Positions 9,104 through 16,733 of a stretch of 64,000 nt of DNA are shown piece by piece. The notes beneath the pieces were generated by a model that saw only the letters and a list, made by a program, of their open reading frames with translations, was not told where the DNA came from and ran no database searches. Both the position numbers and the translations under genes were made by a program. Origin of the DNA: RPQJ01 sp963706755 (GTDB taxonomy: Bacteria > Pseudomonadota > Gammaproteobacteria > Steroidobacterales > Steroidobacteraceae); assembly GCA_963706755.1 (NCBI GenBank), contig CAVPNH010000008.1:363134-427133 (forward strand), given 5' to 3'. Each line of letters opens with the position of its first letter. Position 1 is the first letter of the stretch.

Positions 9104-10126
9104 ATGGACAAGCCTACGGTTCTCGTGACCGGCATCTCGGGTTTCATCGCGGGGCACTGCGCCGCGGAACTGCTGAACGCGGGCTACGGCGTGCGCGGCA
9201 CGGTGCGATCGCTCAAGCGGTCGGATGCCGTGCGCGACTCGCTTGCGCGGCATGCCCCGGTCGCTCGCCTCGATTTTGCGCAGGCGGACCTCGAGGCAGA
9301 CGCAGGCTGGGATACGGCCGTCCGCGGATGCGGGCACGTTCTGCACGTGGCCTCGCCGTTTCCCGCGGTGCAGCCGAAGGATGAGCAGGACCTGATCCGC
9401 CCGGCAGTGCAGGGGACGCTCCGGGTGCTTCGCGCCGCGGCCGCAGGTGGCGTCGACCGTTTCGTCCAGACTTCGTCCCTGGTGGCGGTGATGTACGGCC
9501 ACCCGCGCGAGCGCACGGCACCTTATACAGAGGCAGACTGGTCGCGTCTCGAATCACCCGGTGTGACCGCCTACGCGAAGTCGAAAACGCTGGCCGAGCG
9601 CGCGGCACGGGATTTCGTCGTGAAGGAGGGGGCGGGCCTCCACTACTCCTCGGTGAACCCTGGTTTCGTGCTGGGCCCGATGCTCGGGCGCGACCTCGGC
9701 ACGTCGGCGACGGTCATCCAGATGTTCCTCAAGGGCAAGTACCCCGGTGCACCGCGCGTGTCGATGCCCTGCGTGGACGTGCGCGACGTGGCGCGTGCGC
9801 ACCGCCTTGCGCTCGAGGCCGACGTCCCGACGGGCGGTCGCTACATCGCGCAGGCCGAAAGCCTGTGGATGATCGAGTTGGCGCGCGCAATCCGCGAGAG
9901 TCTCGGCGCAGCGGGCCGCAAGGCCCCGCGCTTCGAACTTCCGGACTGGCTGATCAGGCTGGTCGCCGTCTTCGACGCCTCGGCGCGGTTGGCCGTGGCC
10001 GAACTCGGCAGGGAAGCCCGCATCGACAACTCGCTCACGCGACGGACGCTGGGCATGCAGTTCATTCCGGCGCGCGAAGCGGCGGTCGCGATGGCGCGGA
10101 GCCTCGTGGATCAGAAGCTCGTCTGA
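9104..10126 (+). CDS. Extended SDR, dihydroflavonol-4-reductase-like NAD(P)-dependent oxidoreductase
   Basis: A Rossmann-fold reductase of the extended short-chain dehydrogenase family. Evidence is the N-terminal nucleotide site VTGISGFIAGH (GxxGxxA type), the substrate-side segment VASPFP, the catalytic Tyr-x3-Lys in TAYAKSK and the typical NPGFVLGP block. It is 340 residues long. I chose the ATG at 9104-9106 because AAGGGGG lies just upstream and the protein begins MDKPTVLVTG; the frame is open back to 7244 but out of homology. The end is 15 bases before the methyltransferase gene at 10142, so it may be co-transcribed with the corrinoid operon. The substrate is unknown. Confidence 0.9.
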   Translation: MDKPTVLVTGISGFIAGHCAAELLNAGYGVRGTVRSLKRSDAVRDSLARHAPVARLDFAQADLEADAGWDTAVRGCGHVLHVASPFPAVQPKDEQDLIRPAVQGTLRVLRAAAAGGVDRFVQTSSLVAVMYGHPRERTAPYTEADWSRLESPGVTAYAKSKTLAERAARDFVVKEGAGLHYSSVNPGFVLGPMLGRDLGTSATVIQMFLKGKYPGAPRVSMPCVDVRDVARAHRLALEADVPTGGRYIAQAESLWMIELARAIRESLGAAGRKAPRFELPDWLIRLVAVFDASARLAVAELGREARIDNSLTRRTLGMQFIPAREAAVAMARSLVDQKLV

Positions 10127-10141
10127 CGGAGACGCATTCGA

Positions 10142-11611
10142 ATGAGACCGACGCTCTCGGTGCTGGAGCCCGCCCTCGTCGACCGGATCATCGACGAGGC
10201 CCTGGGCGTCCTCGAGAACATCGGCGTGCTCATCGAGGACGAGCGTGCCTTGCAGCGCCTGGCCGGCGTGGGACTGGCGGCGGACGCCGCGACCGGCCGC
10301 GTGCACTTCCCGCGCGCATCGATCGAGCGCGCGCTCGCGACCGCGCCGTCCTCGGTGACGCTGCACGACCGGGACGGAACGGTGGCTGCGGTGCTCGAGG
10401 GCGACAACGTCCACTTCGTGCCGGCCAGCTCCGCGCTGCGCGTGCTGGATCGCAGGACGCAGAAGGCACGCGCGCCGAGCACGGCGGATTTCGTCGAGTA
10501 CGTCCGCCTCGCCGACGGCCTGAAGAACATCTCCTACCTGTCCACGGCATTCATACCGACGGACATCCCGCAGGACGTGGCCGACGTCTGGCGGCTCTAC
10601 CTGGTGCTCGCGCACTCGAAGCGTCCGGTCGTCTCCGGCGCATTCACCGCCTGGGGCGTGCCGCGCATGGGCCAGGTGATGGCCATGTTCCGCGACGGTC
10701 GCGAGGACCTCGTGCGGCGGCCGATGTCGATCTTCACCTGCTGCCCGAACACGCCGCTGCGCTGGGGCGAGGATCCGGTCGCGAACATCATGGACTGCGC
10801 CGAGTGGGGCATTCCGATCGAGATCGTGCCCGTGCTGCTGCTCGGCATGATCTCGCCGGTCACGACGGTCGGCGCATTGGTGCTGCACACGGCCGAGGTG
10901 CTCTCCGGCCTCGCCATCGCGCAGGCCGTGCGGCCCGGTACCCCGGTGGTCTTCGGCGGCGCGCCCGCGTCCTTCCACATGCAGCTCATGAGCAACCCCA
11001 TGACGGCGGTCGAGGCGCTGCAGCTCTACTGCGGCTACGCGCAGGTCGCGAAGCGGCTCGGGCTGCCGTGCCAGGCCTACATGGCGCTCTCCGACTCCAA
11101 GTTCAACGATCCGCAGGCCGGCATGGAGACGGGCGTCGGTGCCTTCCTCGCGGCGAGCGCCGGCATCAACTCGGTCTCCGGCCCCGGCATGCTCGACTTC
11201 GTGAACTGCTTCAGCTTCGAGAAGCTCGTGTTCGACGACGAGATCGTCGCCCACGCCCGGCGTTTCGTGCGGCCCGTGGAGGTGCGCGGCGACCTGCCCG
11301 CCGGCGACTTGATCGCTGAGCTGGTGCGCGACCATCACCTGCTCACGTCGGAGCACACGCTCGAGCACTGGCCCGATGAGCTGTACCTGCCGGGCCCGAC
11401 ACTGGACCGCACGAACTGGGACCAGTGGGCGGAGCAGGGCTCCCGCGACTGGCGCGCCCGGGCCAACGAGGTCATCGACGAGACGCTGGCGAACTACGAG
11501 GTCGAGCCGCTCGAGCAGCGGGTGCACGACGAGATCCAGCACCTCATACGCAGCACGAGCAGCGACCCCGGCGTCGTCCTGCCTGCCTTCACGGAGAGTG
11601 CGCATGGCTGA
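10142..11611 (+). CDS. MttB-family corrinoid-dependent methyltransferase (non-pyrrolysine)
   Basis: First gene of the corrinoid run. It resembles the trimethylamine methyltransferase MttB superfamily, which moves a methyl group from a methylated amine or quaternary ammonium compound to a cob(I)alamin protein. The 489 residues read through with no in-frame TAG, so it belongs to the non-pyrrolysine branch that includes glycine betaine methyltransferase MtgB. Recognisable stretches are VLIEDERALQRL near the N-terminus, SIFTCCPNTPLRWGED, PVVFGGAPASFHMQL and GINSVSGPGMLDFVNC. It overlaps the corrinoid-protein gene by 8 bases, as expected for partners made in fixed ratio. The substrate is not readable from sequence. 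The neighbours rule out a classical Pyl system, as no pylBCD is present. Confidence 0.9.
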   Translation: MRPTLSVLEPALVDRIIDEALGVLENIGVLIEDERALQRLAGVGLAADAATGRVHFPRASIERALATAPSSVTLHDRDGTVAAVLEGDNVHFVPASSALRVLDRRTQKARAPSTADFVEYVRLADGLKNISYLSTAFIPTDIPQDVADVWRLYLVLAHSKRPVVSGAFTAWGVPRMGQVMAMFRDGREDLVRRPMSIFTCCPNTPLRWGEDPVANIMDCAEWGIPIEIVPVLLLGMISPVTTVGALVLHTAEVLSGLAIAQAVRPGTPVVFGGAPASFHMQLMSNPMTAVEALQLYCGYAQVAKRLGLPCQAYMALSDSKFNDPQAGMETGVGAFLAASAGINSVSGPGMLDFVNCFSFEKLVFDDEIVAHARRFVRPVEVRGDLPAGDLIAELVRDHHLLTSEHTLEHWPDELYLPGPTLDRTNWDQWAEQGSRDWRARANEVIDETLANYEVEPLEQRVHDEIQHLIRSTSSDPGVVLPAFTESAHG

Positions 11612-12263
11612 CTACGCCCTCATGAACCAGCTGCTCTTCGAGGGGCAGCAGGATCCCGTGAAGAAGATGACCGAGGACGCGCTGGCCGAAGGACGTCCCG
11701 CGATGGAAGTGCTCGAGGAAGGGCTCATCGCCGGCATGCGCGTCGTGGGCGAGGACTTCAAGCACAACCGCGTGTTCGTGCCCGAGGTCCTGCTCGCCGC
11801 GCGCGCAATGAAGGCCGGCCTCGCCGTGCTGAAGCCGCACCTGGTGTCGAACCGCAGCGAATCCTCCGCGCTGTCCGCCACCATCGTGCTCGGAACGGTG
11901 AAGGGCGACCTGCACGACATCGGCAAGAACCTCGTGGGCATGATGGCAGAGGGCGCCGGCTTCACCATCGTGGACCTCGGGACCGACACGTCTGCCGAGC
12001 GGTTCATCGCCGCCGCCAGGGAGCACCGGGCACGCATCGTCGGCATGAGCGCGCTCCTCACCACGACCATGATCTACATGCGCACCGTGGTGCAGAAGTT
12101 CGAGGAAGCGGGAATGCGCGACGTGAAGCTCTGCATCGGCGGCGCACCGACCAGCGCGGATTACGCGAAGCAGATCGGCGCCGACGGTTACGCGGCCGAT
12201 GCGGCGAGTGCCGTGGAACTCTTCAAGCGACTCATCTCCGAGCGGGCGGTCGCCGCGCCGTGA
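11604..12263 (+). CDS. Methyltransferase corrinoid protein (MtbC/MttC type)
   Basis: Cobalamin-binding carrier that would accept the methyl group from the MttB-like enzyme. The 219 residues comprise a helical cap domain (about residues 1-88) followed by a Rossmann-like B12 domain. The base-off signature D-x-H-x2-G is present as GDLHDIGKN (Asp102, His104, Gly107), and SALLTTTM and IGGAPTSADYA follow. The ATG at 11604-11606 gives the right domain start; upstream sequence in the same frame only shadows the previous gene. It overlaps the reactivase gene by four bases (GTGA at 12260-12263). Confidence 0.95.
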   Translation: MADYALMNQLLFEGQQDPVKKMTEDALAEGRPAMEVLEEGLIAGMRVVGEDFKHNRVFVPEVLLAARAMKAGLAVLKPHLVSNRSESSALSATIVLGTVKGDLHDIGKNLVGMMAEGAGFTIVDLGTDTSAERFIAAAREHRARIVGMSALLTTTMIYMRTVVQKFEEAGMRDVKLCIGGAPTSADYAKQIGADGYAADAASAVELFKRLISERAVAAP

Positions 12264-13912
12264 CCCCGCCGGCCGTAACGACGGCGGCCGGGGACGCGAC
12301 AGTCACGATCGACGGCGTCACCGGGCCGGCCCCGCTCGGCCAGAGCCTGTTCGACTGGGCGGAATCGCGGCAGATCGCAGTCCCGACCTCGTGCCACAAG
12401 CAGGGCAAGTGTCGCGAGTGCCTGGTCGAAATCGAAGCGGGCGCGGAATTCCTGAGCGAGCCTGCGGCGCAGGAGAGTCACCTCGAGGGCAGGTTCCGCC
12501 TGGCCTGCCGCACGCGCGTCGCAGTCCCCGGCGAGGTCAGGGCGCATACGCTGCGCCGCGGGTCCATGCGCATCGAGACGGATTCCGCCGCGGAGCAAGA
12601 CGAGCGCGTCGCGGTGGAGCCAGCCGTCACCCGGGACGGGCGGCACATCCTGCTCGACGGGGAACCCATCGCCGAATCGGACGGGCCGATCCACGGCCTC
12701 GCGCTCGATCTCGGCACCACGACGGTCGCGCTGCGCCTGCACGACCTCGAAACCGGGCGACTGGTGGCGACGCGATCGTTCGAGAATCCGCAGCGCTTCG
12801 GCGGCTCGAACGTGATGTCCCGCATCCACTACGACGGCGCGCACCGCGGCCGACTGCTGCAGCGCACGCTGCTCGGCTACCTGACTCACAGCATCGAGTC
12901 GCTGCCCGTGGATCCGGCGACGATCTACGAGCTCGTGGTCGCAGGCAACCCCACCATGCGCGACCTGCTGTTCGGGCTCGACGTGCAGGGACTGGGAGTA
13001 TTGCCGTACCGCTCCGTCACCGAGGCGGCCCTGGGTGAGGGCCGCGCGACCACGACCAGCCTGCACGCCACCGCGAAGAAACTGCGACTGCCGGTGCATC
13101 CTTCCGCGCGCCTCTACGGCCTGCCGCTGGTCGGGAGCCACGTGGGTGCCGACGCGGCCGCCTGCCTGCTCGCGACCGGGATGGCCGAGGGCCGCGAGAT
13201 CTGCGCGCTCCTCGACATCGGCACCAACACCGAGGCCTTCTTCGGCAATGCCGGCCGCATGCTCGCGGCGTCGTGCCCGGCCGGACCAGCCTTCGAGGGC
13301 GGAGGCGTGGGCTGCGGGATGCCGGCGCTCGATGGTGCCGTCGAACGCGTGTCGCTCGACGACGATGGATCGATGCGCATCGAAACCGTGGGAAACGCCG
13401 CGCCCGCCGGCATCTGCGGATCGGGCCTCGTGGACCTGATGTCGGAACTCCGCCGCGCCGGCCGCATGAACGGGCAGGGGCGGTTCATCGAGTCCGAGGC
13501 ACCTATTCCGCTCGATGCCGCCGGCCGCGTGTCGGTGAGCGAGGCTGACGTCAACGAGCTCGCGCAGGCGAAGGGCGCCAACGCGGCGGGCCTGCGCGTG
13601 CTTGCCGACGAATACGGCGTGGACCTCGATCGCGTCGACCGGCTCTACCTCGCCGGCGGTTTCGCGCGTCACCTGGACGTGGACGCGGCCTGCCGCATCG
13701 GGCTCATACCGGACCTGCCGCGCGACCGGATCGTCAAGGTCGGCAACGCCGCGCTCGCGGGCGCCTCCATCGCGCTGCTGTCGCGGCGCCGGCGCGAGGA
13801 CCTAGAGGCGATCGTGCGACGCGTCGAACTGGTCCGGCTGGAGGCGCACCCGCAGTTCTTCGAGTTCTTCGTGCAGGGCTGCCAGTTCGAAACCTTCGGA
13901 GCCGCCACGTGA
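12260..13912 (+). CDS. RACo/RamA-type corrinoid protein reductive activator (2Fe-2S + ASKHA)
   Basis: ATP-dependent reactivase that rescues cob(II)alamin formed when a corrinoid protein is accidentally oxidised. An N-terminal plant-type 2Fe-2S domain has Cys45, Cys51, Cys54 and Cys83 (C-x5-C-x2-C-x28-C). An ASKHA ATPase (DUF4445) domain follows, with LALDLGTTTVAL at about 147-158, LLDIGTNTEAF and the C-terminal LYLAGGFARHL. The length of 550 residues is close to other DUF4445 activators. It starts at GTG 12260 inside a GTGA overlap and ends in another GTGA overlap with the next gene. Its presence strongly supports the B12-dependent reading of the operon. Confidence 0.92.
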   Translation: MTPPAVTTAAGDATVTIDGVTGPAPLGQSLFDWAESRQIAVPTSCHKQGKCRECLVEIEAGAEFLSEPAAQESHLEGRFRLACRTRVAVPGEVRAHTLRRGSMRIETDSAAEQDERVAVEPAVTRDGRHILLDGEPIAESDGPIHGLALDLGTTTVALRLHDLETGRLVATRSFENPQRFGGSNVMSRIHYDGAHRGRLLQRTLLGYLTHSIESLPVDPATIYELVVAGNPTMRDLLFGLDVQGLGVLPYRSVTEAALGEGRATTTSLHATAKKLRLPVHPSARLYGLPLVGSHVGADAAACLLATGMAEGREICALLDIGTNTEAFFGNAGRMLAASCPAGPAFEGGGVGCGMPALDGAVERVSLDDDGSMRIETVGNAAPAGICGSGLVDLMSELRRAGRMNGQGRFIESEAPIPLDAAGRVSVSEADVNELAQAKGANAAGLRVLADEYGVDLDRVDRLYLAGGFARHLDVDAACRIGLIPDLPRDRIVKVGNAALAGASIALLSRRRREDLEAIVRRVELVRLEAHPQFFEFFVQGCQFETFGAAT

Positions 13913-14712
13913 GCGCCGCGACGATCCTGCACATCTCGGCCGGGGATGCGGCCGCGGGCGTGTCCGATGCGGAATTCAAGCGCCTGATCGGGATTCCGCG
14001 CGGCCGCGAGGTGTCCGAAGAGGTGGCCGCGCGCGCGGGTCTTGCGCGCCACTGGTACGTCGCGCATGGGCGGCCGTTTGTCGCCACACGTCGCATCGAG
14101 TTGCGGGACATCGGGGTCGCCTCGGTGACCCTCGGGACCGGCGAGGTGATCACGGGTGCTGCGCTCGCCGAGAGGCTGCGGGACGGCGAGGCTCACGCGC
14201 TCGTCGCCCTCGCCGTGAGCGCCGGCTGCGAGGTGGCCGAGGAGGCGGCGCGCCTCTGGGCCGCCGACCGCCCGGACGAGTCCTACTTTCTCGACAGGTT
14301 CGCGGCCGCGGTCGCAGAGCAGCTGGTCTGGCAGGCTTCGGCAGCGTTGTGCGGTGATGCCACGGCGGCGGGCGAGGGGCTGCTGCCTCACATTTCACCG
14401 GGCTGCGGTCGGTGGGAGATTTCGGCCCAACAATCGCTGATGGCGCTGCTGATCGGGGTGTCTCCTCCGGCGGGCCGCGATGCGGACCCAGCCGGCCACG
14501 ATCCGGATGGCGTCATGACCATCGGCCCCCTGACGCTGCTCGAGACCGGGGCGCTCCGCCCGCAGCACTCGTTGCTCGCCGCGCTCGGTGTAACGCGCCG
14601 TGCTATCGTCGCGACACCCGAGTCCTCGTGCCGCAGCTGCGACCTCGCTCACTGCCGATACCGCAGGGCCCGCTGCGCGCGAGAGACTCCCGTGCCCAGG
14701 GTGATTGAATGA
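13909..14712 (+). CDS. MetH activation-domain-like protein with cysteine-rich tail
   Basis: A 267-residue protein resembling the stand-alone proteins related to the activation domain of cobalamin-dependent methionine synthase. The key clue is HISPGCGRWEISAQQSLMALL, similar to the SPGYGD...Q segment that contacts AdoMet and cobalamin in the MetH domain. The C-terminus ends in four cysteines spaced C-x2-C-x4-C-x6-C (SCRSCDLAHC, then RYRRARC), which could bind an iron-sulfur cluster or zinc. It is locked into the operon by four-base overlaps on both sides. I infer help in reductive remethylation or handling of the corrinoid protein. The match is by motif and context only, so the exact role is uncertain. 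Confidence 0.7.
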   Translation: MSAATILHISAGDAAAGVSDAEFKRLIGIPRGREVSEEVAARAGLARHWYVAHGRPFVATRRIELRDIGVASVTLGTGEVITGAALAERLRDGEAHALVALAVSAGCEVAEEAARLWAADRPDESYFLDRFAAAVAEQLVWQASAALCGDATAAGEGLLPHISPGCGRWEISAQQSLMALLIGVSPPAGRDADPAGHDPDGVMTIGPLTLLETGALRPQHSLLAALGVTRRAIVATPESSCRSCDLAHCRYRRARCARETPVPRVIE

Positions 14713-15623
14713 CGCAACCCTCATTGCTCGAAGCGCTCAAGACGCGCGTTCTGCTCGGCGACGGCGCCATGGGCACGCAACTCCAGGATGCAGGCCTCGA
14801 ATCGGGGCATTGCGGCGAGGCCTGGAATCTCGACCATCCGGACCGGGTGCTCGGAATCCAGCGCCGCTACGCGGCGGCGGGTTCCGACGTGATCCTCACC
14901 AACACCTTCGGGGCCTGCAGGATCATGCTGGATCGGCACGGCGAGGGCGCGCGCACCGCCGACATCAACCGCGCGTCGGTGGCGATCGCGCGAGAGGCGC
15001 TGGGCGGGCGTGGCTACGTGCTCGGGGACATCGGGCCGTTCGGCGGCCTCATGGAACCCTACGGCGAGATAGCGCGGGTCGCCGTCGAACGGGCGTTCCG
15101 CGAGCAGGCGCGTGCGCTCGTGGAGGGCGGCGCGGACGGAATCATCATCGAGACCCAGACGGCCTTCGAGGAAGTCGAGATCGCGATCGCCGCGGCGCGC
15201 GAGGCCGGCGCGCAGGTCGTGATCGCGTCCTTCGCGTTCGATCGCATGCTCGACGAGGACGACGTTCGCACCATGATGGGCATCGGGCCGGAGCAGGCCG
15301 CGGAGTTCATGGCGAGGCATGGCTGCGACATCGCGGGATTGAACTGCGGCACGGGCGTGGACATGCGCTTCGCGGCCGACATCACACGGCGTTATCGCGC
15401 CACCTGCGGGCTGCCGGTGATGGCGCAGCCGAACGCCGGCGCGCCGGTGCTCGAGGACATGAAGGTGCTCTACAAGCAGACGCCGGAAGAGATGGGCGAG
15501 GGCCTCATGGGACTGCTCGCCGCGGGACCGCGCATCGTGGGCGGCTGCTGCGGAAGCACCCCCGCCCACATCCGGAGATTCCGGGAAATTCTCGACGGCA
15601 AGGCGGGGGGCGGGCGCGCATGA
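14709..15623 (+). CDS. Homocysteine S-methyltransferase domain protein (MetH N-terminal-like)
   Basis: A TIM-barrel methyltransferase resembling the isolated homocysteine-binding module of MetH or a betaine-homocysteine methyltransferase. The zinc ligands are present: Cys213 in GLNCGTG and the pair Cys280-Cys281 in GGCCGSTP. LLGDGAMGTQL near residue 16 and NTFGACR near 65 are also family blocks. At 304 residues it has no folate, B12 or activation domains, so it needs a separate methyl carrier. The corrinoid protein three genes upstream is the obvious candidate, giving methionine as the end product. It starts in an ATGA overlap and ends in one. Confidence 0.92.
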   Translation: MTQPSLLEALKTRVLLGDGAMGTQLQDAGLESGHCGEAWNLDHPDRVLGIQRRYAAAGSDVILTNTFGACRIMLDRHGEGARTADINRASVAIAREALGGRGYVLGDIGPFGGLMEPYGEIARVAVERAFREQARALVEGGADGIIIETQTAFEEVEIAIAAAREAGAQVVIASFAFDRMLDEDDVRTMMGIGPEQAAEFMARHGCDIAGLNCGTGVDMRFAADITRRYRATCGLPVMAQPNAGAPVLEDMKVLYKQTPEEMGEGLMGLLAAGPRIVGGCCGSTPAHIRRFREILDGKAGGGRA

Positions 15624-15949
15624 GAGTGACGATTCCTGCGGACGAGGCGCTCCTCGACACCTACCTGCCCGCGGCGAAGCCCGACGGGTCCGGCGTCGGG
15701 GCGAACTATGCCGATCAGGTGCTCAAGCTCATGAAGCAGACGCTGCCCGATGGCCGCAAGCTCGTGGCGAAGCGCCGCGGGCTCAAGCTGTCGGTCACGC
15801 TCGGCGAGCGTGCCGGTCACGCGATCATGCGCCGCATCGAGCACGGACCCGACGCGCGCGTGATCTTCGAGCGCGCGCTCGCGGATGCGGCGCGCGAAGC
15901 CGGGGCCGAGTTCAGCCGCGAGCCGGGTGCGCTGCACCTGGACCTGTGA
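15620..15949 (+). CDS. Hypothetical protein of the corrinoid operon
   Basis: A 109-residue soluble protein that I do not recognise. It has no signal peptide, membrane helix or cysteines. Its middle is basic (DGRKLVAKRRGLKLSVTLGERAG) and its end is helical and acidic. It is real by context: ATG at 15620-15622 overlaps the stop of the homocysteine methyltransferase and its own stop overlaps the next start, so it is the sixth of seven coupled genes. The composition would suit a small partner or assembly protein of the methyltransfer complex, but that is speculation. Confidence 0.65.
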   Translation: MRVTIPADEALLDTYLPAAKPDGSGVGANYADQVLKLMKQTLPDGRKLVAKRRGLKLSVTLGERAGHAIMRRIEHGPDARVIFERALADAAREAGAEFSREPGALHLDL

Positions 15950-16710
15950 CGCCGGTGAACGTGCATCCGACGGCCATCGTCGAGGAGGGAGCGCGGCTCG
16001 GCGACGGTTGCGTGATCCACGCATACGCGATCGTCACGCGCCACGCGGTGCTCGGCGACGGCGTCGTAGTGCATCCCTTCGCGGCGGTGGGTGGCGATCC
16101 GCAGGACCTGCACTTCGATCCAGGCACGACCTCCGGGGTCCGAATCGGCGCGCGCACGGTGATCCGCGAGCACGTGACGATACATCGTGCAACCAAGCCC
16201 GACGGCTGGACCGAAATCGGCGCCGACTGCTACCTGATGGTCGGCAGCCACGTCGGGCACGACTGTTGCCTCGCGGACAGCGTGATCATGGCCAACGACG
16301 TGCTGCTCGCGGGCCACGTGCACGTGGGTGAGGGCGTGTTCATCGGCGGCGGGGCCGGGATCCACCAGTTCTCGCGGATCGGCGTGGGCGCGATCGTGGG
16401 AGGGGCGGCACGCATCTCTCTGGACGTTCCGCCTTTCTCGATGGCGACGGAACGCAACGAAATCGTCGGGCTCAACGTCGTCGGCCTGCGCCGCCGCGGC
16501 CTGCCGCGCGCGACGGTCGAGGAGCTCAAGAAGGCGTTTCGCGCCGTCAACGTCCCGGTCGGCAACATGCGCGATCTTGCGGCTGCCGCGCTTGCGAGCG
16601 GCGACTACGCTAGCGCGGAGGCCCGGGGCTACCTGGAGTTCTTCGGCGCGGGCCGGCGCAAGATCGCGCGCGCACGGCGCGGCGCCGCCGTGGCGGAGTC
16701 GAACGACTGA
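15946..16710 (+). CDS. LpxA-like acyl-ACP--UDP-N-acetylglucosamine O-acyltransferase
   Basis: A left-handed beta-helix acyltransferase of 254 residues. Hexapeptide repeats fill the first 170 residues, the catalytic His lies in the LpxA position (MVGSHVGHDCC), and the family blocks GGDPQDLHF, REHVTIHRAT and GLNVVGLRRRGL follow. LpxA normally adds the first 3-hydroxyacyl chain in lipid A synthesis in the cytoplasm. Here it is the last gene of the corrinoid operon, started by GTG in a GTGA overlap, with none of lpxD, fabZ or lpxB nearby. It may therefore be a second copy or act on another sugar nucleotide. The tail after about residue 235 is basic and unrelated to the fold. Confidence 0.85.
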   Translation: MTPVNVHPTAIVEEGARLGDGCVIHAYAIVTRHAVLGDGVVVHPFAAVGGDPQDLHFDPGTTSGVRIGARTVIREHVTIHRATKPDGWTEIGADCYLMVGSHVGHDCCLADSVIMANDVLLAGHVHVGEGVFIGGGAGIHQFSRIGVGAIVGGAARISLDVPPFSMATERNEIVGLNVVGLRRRGLPRATVEELKKAFRAVNVPVGNMRDLAAAALASGDYASAEARGYLEFFGAGRRKIARARRGAAVAESND

Positions 16711-16733
16711 TCACCCGGCGGACCCGGAGGCGC

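Noticed and set aside
9554..11605. 683-codon antisense open frame over the SDR and MttB-like genes
   Set aside because: His/Arg/Glu-rich mirror translation with no domain; the plus-strand genes are certain.
10142..11611. Pyrrolysine-type MttB
   Set aside because: No in-frame TAG inside the gene and no pyl genes in the window.
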